Below are positions 7,686 through 14,618 of a stretch of 18,845 bases of DNA, one piece after another. Both the position numbers and the translations under genes were made by a program. The notes under the pieces are model-generated. The model ran no database searches and was not told where the DNA came from. It saw nothing but the letters and a program-made list of their open reading frames with translations. The number at the start of each line of letters is the position of its first letter. Position 1 is the stretch's first letter. This DNA is from an uncultured Lachnospiraceae bacterium (lineage in GTDB: Bacteria > Bacillota > Clostridia > Lachnospirales > Lachnospiraceae), in assembly GCA_947653315.1 (NCBI GenBank), contig CANTGP010000008.1, positions 1-18,845 on the forward strand, read 5' to 3'.

Positions 7686-9185
7686 ATGGAGGGGCAACGG
7701 GAAACCGGAAAAATTAAGTATCCCCTGCGGGTGAAAATGCTGGCGTTAGTGGTGACGGCGATGGTTCCCCTGTTGGGAATCGCCATATACCTGATTGCCG
7801 CGCTGGTGGATTACCGGAATGTTTATGACAGCATTGTCAGTAATATGACGGTGGCGAATAATTATAATTTGGATTTTAAGGATGAAATGGATGAGAGCAT
7901 TTACAAATTGGTGGTGGGATACGTATCCTTTGACAACATCCATGAGGATGTGTCGTTAAAAAACCCGTATTCCCTCATCGAAGAACTGAGGGCGGAGTTT
8001 ACGAACCTGATGGGGATTACCACGGACCGGGAGAGCCGCGTATGGCTGCAAAGTCTGCTGCGGAATATCGATACGCTGGAAGACCGGGTGGACGATATCC
8101 GCATCAACGTGGAACAGGGAGGCAGGTACGACGAAAACGTCAAGATGCTGGACAACAATATTTACATCCTGACCGAACTGATTCAGGACGATATCCAGTA
8201 TTATATTTATTACCAAACCAGAAGCATCGAACGGCTGAGCGCGCAGTTGAACAAGCAGGTCAGCTCCTTTATCATGCTCTGCATGGTGCTTGTGGCGGCT
8301 ATCGTGACTTTGGTCGTCGCCATTACGCTCCTTTTGCTGAAAAGCATTACCAATCCCCTGGAAAAACTCTGCCGCATTACGGGACAGATTTCCAACGGGG
8401 ATTTTAACGTGCGGGCGAGGATTAACACCATGGATGAAATCGGCATCCTGTCGGACAGCGTGGACAATATGACGGAAAAGCTGGAAATAATGGTGAAGCA
8501 GATTAAGGACGATGAACGGAAGATGCGCCATGCCGAGCTGCGGCTTTTGCAGGAACAGATTAATCCCCATTTCCTGTACAATACGCTGGACACCATTATA
8601 TGGCTGATTGAGGGAAATGATACGGACCGGGCGGTCAGCATGGTCGTATCGCTTTCGGAATTTTTCCGGCTGGTACTCAGCAAGGGAAAGGAATCCATTA
8701 CCATCCGGGAAGAAGAACTGCATATCCGCAGTTATTTGGAAATCCAGCAGGTGCGTTACCGGGATATTCTGGATTTTGGGATTCATATTTCCCCTGAAAT
8801 TTATGATTACCGCATCTTAAAACTGACGCTGCAGCCGTTGGTGGAAAATTCCCTCTATCACGGCATTAAGTATAAGCGCGCCAAGGGGAAAGTCACGGTA
8901 GAGGGCAGGAAGGAAGGGGACTGCATTCATTTCACGGTAGAGGATAACGGTGTGGGGATGGATGCGGCTGAACTGGAAAAACTGCGGGAGGAGATTGCCC
9001 GTCCCTGCAAGGAAACGGAAAAGGGATTCGGGCTGGCGAATGTGAACGAACGTATCCGCATGAATTTCGGTATGCAGTACGGTATGGAAATCCATTCGGT
9101 AAAAGGGGAGGGAACCCGGGTTGACATTACGATTCCCTCACAACGGCTGGAAGATCCGGCACGGGAGGAAACGGAAAATGGTTAA
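7686..9185 (+). CDS. Sensor histidine kinase, YesM/LytS type
   Basis: This is a membrane histidine kinase of 499 aa that would phosphorylate the response regulator at 10236. TM1 is about residues 19-41; an extracellular all-helical domain spans about 42-193; TM2 is about 194-218; a HAMP domain runs about 219-272. The His_kinase motif QEQINPHFLYNTLDTI places the phospho-acceptor at His295. The ATPase has its N-box QPLVENSLYHGI (383-394), G1 DNGVGM (420-425) and G2 GFGLANVNERI (447-457). The external domain looks like a small helical bundle, not the Cache domain common in YesM kinases, which suits sensing through the sugar-binding lipoprotein encoded next to it. The ATG follows GGAAGGGGGAAG closely. 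Its stop overlaps the next start by 8 bp (ATGGTTAA), giving tight coupling. The arrangement resembles the LytS of the C. beijerinckii XylFII-LytS-YesN system. Confidence 0.92.
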   Translation: MEGQRETGKIKYPLRVKMLALVVTAMVPLLGIAIYLIAALVDYRNVYDSIVSNMTVANNYNLDFKDEMDESIYKLVVGYVSFDNIHEDVSLKNPYSLIEELRAEFTNLMGITTDRESRVWLQSLLRNIDTLEDRVDDIRINVEQGGRYDENVKMLDNNIYILTELIQDDIQYYIYYQTRSIERLSAQLNKQVSSFIMLCMVLVAAIVTLVVAITLLLLKSITNPLEKLCRITGQISNGDFNVRARINTMDEIGILSDSVDNMTEKLEIMVKQIKDDERKMRHAELRLLQEQINPHFLYNTLDTIIWLIEGNDTDRAVSMVVSLSEFFRLVLSKGKESITIREEELHIRSYLEIQQVRYRDILDFGIHISPEIYDYRILKLTLQPLVENSLYHGIKYKRAKGKVTVEGRKEGDCIHFTVEDNGVGMDAAELEKLREEIARPCKETEKGFGLANVNERIRMNFGMQYGMEIHSVKGEGTRVDITIPSQRLEDPAREETENG

Positions 9186-10233
9186 AAAACGTATGAATCG
9201 GCGATTGGACAGGATAATCAGGCTGGGGAGCGCGGTATTGTGCCTGTTCCTGCTGGCTTTTACCTGCGGCTGCGGTATTTTCAGCAGCGTATCGGTGGAA
9301 GATGCAAAAGGGGATGAATACGGGGGAGAAAACGGCAATCTGGTGGTGGTGGGATTTTCCCAGATTGGCAGCGAATCCGTATGGAGGACGGCGCATACCG
9401 CGTCCATTCAGGAAGCGCTGACGAAAGAAAACGGCTATTTCCTTATTTTTGACAATGCAAGACAGAAGCAGGAGAATCAGATTAAGGCGCTGCGCAGTTT
9501 TATTTCCCAAAGGGTGGACTATATCGTATTTTCCCCCGTGACGGAAAGCGGATGGGATACGGTGCTGGCGGAGGCGAAAGAGGCGGGGATTCCCGTAATC
9601 CTTATGGACCGTATGGTGGACGTGGAGGACGATTCCCTCTATACCACCTGGATTGGGCCCGATACGGAGGAGGAAGGCAGGAAAGCCGGAAGGTGGCTGG
9701 AGGAATACCTGAAGATGGCGGGAAGGCAGAAAGAAGACATTAATATCGTGGTCCTGCAGGGAACGCTGAGTTCTTCCTCCCAGCGGGGAAGAAGCGCCGG
9801 CTTTGCGGAGATTGCCAACCGGTATGTGAACTGGCACATTTTGGGGCAGAGGAGCGGGGAGTTTACCGTGGCAAAGGGGAAAGAGGTTATGGAGCAATTC
9901 CTGGAAAAGTATCCCGATATCGATGTGGTGGTATCGCAGAACGACGATATGACGTTCGGGGCGGTGGAAGCCATAGAGGAGAGCGGAAGGAAAGTGGGAA
10001 GGGACGGCGGTATCATCATCCTGTCCTTCGATGCCGTGAAGGATGCCCTGCGCATGGTGGAAACGGGGCAGATTGCCGTGGACGTGGAATGCAACCCGGA
10101 ACAGGGCGAGTACTTGGCTGAGGTAATCGGTATACTGGAGCGGGGGGAGAAAGTGGAAAAGGCATACGTGGTGGAAGAAAAAGTGTTTACGATGGAAAAC
10201 GTGTCGAAATACATGGATGACAGGAGCTATTGA
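9178..10233 (+). CDS. YtfQ-like sugar-binding lipoprotein acting as a sensor subunit
   Basis: This is a type-1 periplasmic-binding protein of 351 aa with no permease or ATPase of its own beside it. A basic, hydrophobic N-terminus ends in LLAFTCGCG, so Cys30 or Cys32 is probably lipidated, though the lipobox is not ideal. Unlike the two transport binding proteins it has only a short linker before the fold begins at about residue 54. VVVGFSQIGSESVWRTAH, GWDTVLAEAKEAGIPVI and GRSAGFAEIANRYVNW align clearly with the transport protein at 13403-14530 and with E. coli YtfQ. Lying between a histidine kinase (8-bp overlap) and its regulator (2-bp gap), it most likely presents a bound sugar to the kinase, as XylFII does to LytS. 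ATG 9178 is chosen for GGGAGGA (9163-9169) and the lipoprotein signal; a longer frame beginning inside the kinase gene is not credible. Confidence 0.88.
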   Translation: MVKKRMNRRLDRIIRLGSAVLCLFLLAFTCGCGIFSSVSVEDAKGDEYGGENGNLVVVGFSQIGSESVWRTAHTASIQEALTKENGYFLIFDNARQKQENQIKALRSFISQRVDYIVFSPVTESGWDTVLAEAKEAGIPVILMDRMVDVEDDSLYTTWIGPDTEEEGRKAGRWLEEYLKMAGRQKEDINIVVLQGTLSSSSQRGRSAGFAEIANRYVNWHILGQRSGEFTVAKGKEVMEQFLEKYPDIDVVVSQNDDMTFGAVEAIEESGRKVGRDGGIIILSFDAVKDALRMVETGQIAVDVECNPEQGEYLAEVIGILERGEKVEKAYVVEEKVFTMENVSKYMDDRSY

Positions 10234-10235
10234 AC

Positions 10236-11852
10236 ATGCTGAAAGTATTTTTGGTGGAAGACGAAAGCGTGGTAAGGGAAGGACTGCGGGACAATATTGC
10301 GTGGCAGCAGTACGGGTACCAGTTTGCGGGGGAAGCCAGCGACGGGGAAATGGCGCTGCCGCTGATCCGTAAGCTGCGCCCCGATGTGCTGATTACGGAT
10401 ATTAAGATGCCGTTCATGGACGGGCTGGCGCTGAGCCGTATGGTCAGCCAGGAATTTCCGCAGACAAAAATCGTCATTATCAGCGGGTACGATGATTTTG
10501 AGTATGCCCGTCAGGCGATTTCCGTCGGTGTGGAGCAATACCTCTTAAAACCGGTGACAAGGATGAACCTGCAGAAAGTGCTGCAGGAAATCCGGGGGAA
10601 GATTGAGAGTGAACGGGAACAGGAAAACTATATCGAAAAGTTCCGGAAGGAAATGCAGGAATACGAGCAGTTTTCCCGCCGGAATTTTTTTGAAAAGCTG
10701 TTCGGCGGTCATTTGGCGGTACAGGAAATATATGAAGAAGCGCAGAAATTGTCATTGGAGCTGGATGCTGCCTGCTATAACCTTGCCATGGTGAGCCTTT
10801 GGGAGAAAAAAAACCCGGAAGGAGGGGGGAAAGACCTTGGGCTGGCGGAGCGGAAACAGGAGGAATTGATGCATTATTTCATGCGTTATCCCGAATATCT
10901 CGTTTTCCGCTGGAATATTACTACCTACGGCATTTTGATGAAGGGCGAGATGCAGCAGATGGAGGAGCTGAAAAACAGGTGCGTGAACAATATCAGCCGT
11001 ATCTGCAATGAGCCGGATGTGGAGTGGTATCTTGCGGTGGGCGATCCGGTGGAGCGTGTCAGCCTCCTGCCCGAATGTTATAACAGGGTCAACCATACGC
11101 TTTCTTACCGTTTTTTAAAGCCGAGGGAACATGTACTGGCGTACCGCGGGGCGGAGAACGATAACCACGGACAGGAAGAAGGAGGACTGGGCGGCGTGGA
11201 CATTGCCAAAACGGACCCGGAAATCATTAAGGGATTCCTGATGCGGGGGCAACAGGATGAGCTGGAAGACTTTGTGGACAGTTACCTGGAGAGCCAAAAG
11301 GACGCGCTCCGCTCCAAACTGTTCCGCGATTACCTGATGCTCAGTATCCGTTTTACGGCCATTGCTTATGCGGAATCGCTTGGTTTTACCCAGGATGAGC
11401 TTTTGGGGAACGCATGGACGGATAAGGTGCAGAATTTAAGCCTGGACGGGAAGGACATGAAACCTTACATGATGAGTCTTCTCGGAAAGGCCATTGAGCT
11501 GGGCAGCCGGGAAAGGGACAGCCAGGGGAAGAAAATCATCCAAAAGGCGCTGGATTACATTGAGGAAAATTTTGCGCAGGAAGCCCTTTCCTTAAATGCG
11601 GCGGCGCAGGCGGCAAATGTCAGCGCCAACTATTTAAGCGCCCTGTTCAGTCAGGAAAAGAAGACCACGTTTACCGAATATGTGACGCAGAAACGGATGG
11701 AGGCGGCGAAAAAGCTGCTGCGGGGGACGGAAAAGCATTCCGGCGAAATCGCGGCGGAAGTAGGATTTAAGGACCCCCATTATTTCAGTTTCGTGTTTAA
11801 GAAGACGCAGGGCTGCACGCCCCGCGAATACCGTACCGGTGCAAAAGGGTAA
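10236..11852 (+). CDS. Response regulator, YesN type (receiver plus AraC DNA-binding domain)
   Basis: This cytoplasmic transcription factor of 538 aa should be activated by the kinase at 7686. The receiver domain (about 1-120) has the acidic pair Glu8/Asp9, phospho-acceptor Asp55 in ITDIKMP, Ser83 in IISGYDD and Lys105 in LLKP, so it looks functional. A poorly conserved middle region (about 125-430) follows, then an AraC-type double helix-turn-helix near 435-535, including ALSLNAAAQAANVSANYLS and IAAEVGFKDPHYFSFVFKK. The start is ATG 10236, with AGGAG (10222-10226) 9 nt upstream; an alternative TTG two codons earlier overlaps the previous stop. Such regulators usually activate a nearby sugar transporter by binding direct repeats. 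The paired repeats at 13245-13289 upstream of the ytfQ-type operon are a candidate target. It is convergent with the repressor at 11883, only 30 bp away. Confidence 0.93.
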   Translation: MLKVFLVEDESVVREGLRDNIAWQQYGYQFAGEASDGEMALPLIRKLRPDVLITDIKMPFMDGLALSRMVSQEFPQTKIVIISGYDDFEYARQAISVGVEQYLLKPVTRMNLQKVLQEIRGKIESEREQENYIEKFRKEMQEYEQFSRRNFFEKLFGGHLAVQEIYEEAQKLSLELDAACYNLAMVSLWEKKNPEGGGKDLGLAERKQEELMHYFMRYPEYLVFRWNITTYGILMKGEMQQMEELKNRCVNNISRICNEPDVEWYLAVGDPVERVSLLPECYNRVNHTLSYRFLKPREHVLAYRGAENDNHGQEEGGLGGVDIAKTDPEIIKGFLMRGQQDELEDFVDSYLESQKDALRSKLFRDYLMLSIRFTAIAYAESLGFTQDELLGNAWTDKVQNLSLDGKDMKPYMMSLLGKAIELGSRERDSQGKKIIQKALDYIEENFAQEALSLNAAAQAANVSANYLSALFSQEKKTTFTEYVTQKRMEAAKKLLRGTEKHSGEIAAEVGFKDPHYFSFVFKKTQGCTPREYRTGAKG

Positions 11853-11882
11853 ATTTATATATTTATATATATTCATATATAT
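11853..11882. other. AT-only gap between convergent genes
   Basis: The 30-bp gap is almost entirely A and T, with TATATATTTATATATA-like self-complementary runs. It could form a weak bidirectional hairpin, but there is no GC-rich stem, so termination for the two convergent genes is unclear. Confidence 0.4.
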
Positions 11883-12956
11883 TCAGCAGGGAGCGTCGCT
11901 TTCCCGGCGGACGAGCCGCCAAGGCAGTTCCAGGGAGGCGGCGGGGATGCCCTGAATCATCCGCAGCAGGCATTGGGCGGCGGTGTTTCCCATTTCATGG
12001 TTCCGGTGGGAGAGGGTTGTGAGCCGGACCGGGGATATTTCACAGAGATAACTGTTGTCGAAACCGGCGACGGAAAGATTCGCAGGCACTTGTATGCCTG
12101 CGTATTTTAATTCCTTAACCAGCCAATAGGCGATTTCGTCGTTGTGGCAGACCACGGCGGAACAGTCCTTGAGCCGGCGGTGGAGGAAGGCGGTCAGGAA
12201 CAGGGTATCCGATTTGCGTTCCAGCGCGGTTAATTCCGTTTGGGTGTACCATAAAATCCGTTCGTCCGGAAGTTCCGCCCCGAAATCCCGCAGGGCGGCA
12301 GACAGACCCCGGTAACGTTCCGTCCCCTGCATGTCGTCCAGTTTGAAGATGCCCGCGATGTTTTTATGGTTGTTTTGGAGAAAATGTTTTCCCAAAAGGT
12401 AGCCGCCGTAATAATCGTCGCTTTTTACGTGACAGCCCTGGGAATCTGCCGGATAGCTGCCGTGAAGGAACAGGACGGGAATGCCCTGTTCCCGCAGACG
12501 CCCGTACAAATCCAGATTCGGATTGGGCAGGGCGGTTTTGCAGCCTTCCATGAGGAGGCCGCGGATGGGGAGGCGGAAAAGCTCCGTTAAAATCCGGCGT
12601 TCCGACGCCACCTGGCCGTGGTGGGAAAACAGCCGTACCGAATATCCGCGGTGTCCCAGGGCGGATTTTATGTCGGCAATCAGCGAGGGGTAGATATATT
12701 CTTCCTCCTCCGAAACGACGACGGCGATTTCGTTGGAGCCCGAAGCGAGACCCGTGGCGAAGGAGCCGCTTCCCTGTCTTTTTTCGATTAAACCTTCTTC
12801 TTCCAGCAGGCGTAGCGCCTGTCTTACCGTCTGACGGCTGAAACCGTATCTCCGGCATAGTTCGTTTTCCGACGGCAGTTTGTAAATGCCGTGTCCTGTA
12901 TGCTCCAAAATCTGTTCCCGCAGCGATTTTGCTAAATCCATATATTTGACAGCCAT
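11883..12956 (-). CDS. AraR-like GntR-family repressor, second copy
   Basis: This is a paralogue (357 aa) of the regulator at 6545. Residues 3-68 are a GntR winged helix-turn-helix (PSENELCRRYGFSRQTVRQA, wing EKRQGSGSFA), and the rest is a LacI-type sugar-binding fold with IRGLLMEGCKTALPNPNLDL, GIFKLDDMQGTERYRG and SAVVCHNDEIAYWLVKEL. The ATG at 12954-12956 has AGGAGA 4 nt upstream on the minus strand and matches the N-terminus of the paralogue. It is divergent from the ytfQ-type operon across a 446-bp AT-rich intergenic region, the normal position for a local repressor of that operon. A sugar imported by that transporter, or a metabolite of it, is the likely inducer; this is inference. Confidence 0.9.
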   Translation of the reverse strand: MAVKYMDLAKSLREQILEHTGHGIYKLPSENELCRRYGFSRQTVRQALRLLEEEGLIEKRQGSGSFATGLASGSNEIAVVVSEEEEYIYPSLIADIKSALGHRGYSVRLFSHHGQVASERRILTELFRLPIRGLLMEGCKTALPNPNLDLYGRLREQGIPVLFLHGSYPADSQGCHVKSDDYYGGYLLGKHFLQNNHKNIAGIFKLDDMQGTERYRGLSAALRDFGAELPDERILWYTQTELTALERKSDTLFLTAFLHRRLKDCSAVVCHNDEIAYWLVKELKYAGIQVPANLSVAGFDNSYLCEISPVRLTTLSHRNHEMGNTAAQCLLRMIQGIPAASLELPWRLVRRESDAPC

Positions 12957-12997
12957 GGGGTCTCCTTTTTCCGTTTTTTGTGTGCTTTCCGCCTTTT

Positions 12998-13026
12998 ATT
13001 ATAGCGGCAAAATCTATCCGCAAAAA
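12998..13026 (-). promoter_or_regulatory. Candidate promoter for the divergent repressor
   Basis: On the minus strand a consensus -10 TATAAT (12998-13003) lies about 40 bp upstream of the start codon. Seventeen bp further upstream is only a poor -35, TTTTTG (13021-13026). TATCC (13015-13019) and GGATA (13028-13032) form an inverted repeat overlapping this region and might be an autoregulatory site. Confidence 0.4.
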
Positions 13027-13244
13027 GGGATAAATTTAACTTTTCTTTTTTGGGTTGGTATATTTTTATCCATGCGGGAATAAAAAATTAACAAACTGAT
13101 ATGGAAAAATGAATAAATTATGAACGGAAGGATAAAATCACAAGGGCAAAAAGACAGGAAATACGTAAAAATAACTATAAATAAGTATAATAATATATAA
13201 AAATCGTAAAATTCTTAACAAAAAATAAGAAAACAAATCTTTGG

Positions 13245-13289
13245 AACAAACTTGTATTATGAAATGAGAGAATAAAACAAACTTGTATT
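13245..13289 (+). promoter_or_regulatory. Paired 14-bp direct repeats upstream of the ytfQ-type operon
   Basis: AACAAACTTGTATT occurs at 13245-13258 and again, identical, at 13276-13289. The offset is 31 bp, close to three helical turns, so both copies face the same side of the DNA. Direct repeats in phase upstream of a promoter are the usual target of AraC-type activators such as the YesN-like regulator at 10236. The ACTTGTA core also resembles a half-site of the AraR-like boxes at 51-74. The rest of this intergenic region (13033-13244) is AT-rich with nothing else recognised. Confidence 0.5.
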
Positions 13290-13329
13290 GTCAAGCCCGA
13301 CGAACTTAAGGAAACGGAAGATTTTAACA

Positions 13330-13357
13330 TTGAAGGAAAGGCGTTCTATCGTATAAA
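13330..13357 (+). promoter_or_regulatory. Candidate promoter for the ytfQ-type operon
   Basis: A partial -35 TTGAAG (13330-13335), a 16-bp spacer and a -10 TATAAA (13352-13357) place transcription near 13364, giving a short leader of about 40 nt. The imperfect -35 fits a promoter that needs an activator. GGGAGG (13389-13394) is the ribosome site for ATG 13403. Confidence 0.45.
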
Positions 13358-13402
13358 GTAGACTTATCAGCAATAAGAAAAAAGAAAAGGGAGGATATTA
13401 AG

Positions 13403-14530
13403 ATGTTAAGAAAAAAATTGGCAGTATTGTTTGCAGCGGCAATGGTTGCGGCTACCGTAGCAGGATGCGGCGGCGGTGATACACCGGCAGCGGCACCGGC
13501 GGAAACGGCTCCGGCAGCGGATACGGCAGCACCGGCGGAACCTGCGCCCAAAGAAGAAGCGGCAGCGCCGGCGGAAACGGCTCCGGCAGAGGAAGCGGCG
13601 GCAGACAATGCGGCGGCGGGCGGTACCATCAGCGTAGGTTATGCCCAGGTCGGACACGAATCCGACTGGCGTACCGCAAACACGCAGAATTACCAGAATA
13701 CGTTTACGGCGGAAAACGGCTATGAATTACAGTTGGTGGACTGCGATAACGACAATGCGGCACAGTTGGAAGCAGTACGTAACTTCATCGGCCAGGAGTT
13801 GGACTATATCGTAATTGCCCCGATTGAAACCGCCGGATGGGATACCGTTCTCCAGGAAGCAAAGGATGCCGGAATCCCGGTAATCATCGCGGACCGTGAA
13901 ATCGATGCGGACGCTTCCATGTATGACGCATGGGTAGGAACCAATACCAAGAACGAAGGCGTGACGGCAGGTAACTGGCTGGCGGAATACCTGGACGGCA
14001 AAGAAGCGAACATCCTTGTCATCGAAGGTACCGTTGGCGCATCCGCCGCACTGGGACGTTCCGAAGGCTTTAACGAAGTGGCTGCTTCCCACAGCGAGTG
14101 GAAAATCCTTGATTCCCAGTCCGGTGACTTCACACAGGCAGGCGGACAGGAAGTAATGGAATCCTTCATTAAGTCTTACGAAGGACAGTTCAACGTAGTG
14201 GTATGCCAGAACGATAACGAAGCATACGGCGCAATGGATGCCATGGATGCGGCAGGCATTACCTACGGTGTGGACGGCGACGTAATCCTGATTTCCTTCG
14301 ATGCAACCCATGACGGTCTGCAGTACACGTTGGACGGAAAGATTAACTGCAACGTGGAATGTAACCCGATTCAGGCAGATGTTGTGGCATCCGTTATTCA
14401 GGCGATGAACTCCGGTTCCGCATTTGAAGCTACTACACTGGTTAACGACGAAGCGTTTGTGGCGCCCGGCATCACCAGCCAGTACGCAACGACAATGACA
14501 GAAGAAATATTGGCAGGCCGTGCATACTAA
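13403..14530 (+). CDS. ytfQ: YtfQ-type sugar ABC transporter substrate-binding lipoprotein
   Basis: This extracytoplasmic receptor (375 aa) serves the importer encoded by the next three genes. The lipoprotein signal ends in TVAGC (Cys22), and a very low-complexity linker of about 50 residues rich in Ala, Pro, Glu and Thr follows to about residue 73. The type-1 periplasmic-binding fold has VGYAQVGHESDWRTANTQN, YIVIAPIETAGWDTVLQEAK, IEGTVGASAALGRSEGFNEV and SQSGDFTQAGGQEVMESFIK, close to E. coli YtfQ, which binds galactofuranose. Related Firmicute and Bifidobacterium proteins may take fructose or arabinose, so the ligand is not settled. It is paralogous to the sensor protein at 9178-10233. Two identical 22-bp tracts in the linker DNA (13496-13517 and 13568-13589) show how the linker may have grown by repeat expansion. 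It is followed by a hairpin that probably raises its expression over the downstream genes. Confidence 0.9.
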   Translation: MLRKKLAVLFAAAMVAATVAGCGGGDTPAAAPAETAPAADTAAPAEPAPKEEAAAPAETAPAEEAAADNAAAGGTISVGYAQVGHESDWRTANTQNYQNTFTAENGYELQLVDCDNDNAAQLEAVRNFIGQELDYIVIAPIETAGWDTVLQEAKDAGIPVIIADREIDADASMYDAWVGTNTKNEGVTAGNWLAEYLDGKEANILVIEGTVGASAALGRSEGFNEVAASHSEWKILDSQSGDFTQAGGQEVMESFIKSYEGQFNVVVCQNDNEAYGAMDAMDAAGITYGVDGDVILISFDATHDGLQYTLDGKINCNVECNPIQADVVASVIQAMNSGSAFEATTLVNDEAFVAPGITSQYATTMTEEILAGRAY

Positions 14531-14547
14531 TATTGGACAGAAGGTAT

Positions 14548-14586
14548 GGGAGGGATTCCTGGAATGCGGGTTCCCTCCCTGCTTTT
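14548..14586 (+). terminator. Intra-operon terminator/attenuator after ytfQ
   Basis: GGGAGGGA (14548-14555) pairs perfectly with TCCCTCCC (14572-14579), followed by TGCTTTTT. The loop is 16 nt. The position, between the binding-protein gene and the ATPase gene, and the likely partial read-through match the hairpin after chvE (3656-3692). Confidence 0.75.
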
Positions 14587-14618
14587 TCAGAAAATAGTGA
14601 GAATGGAGGAGGTCAAGG

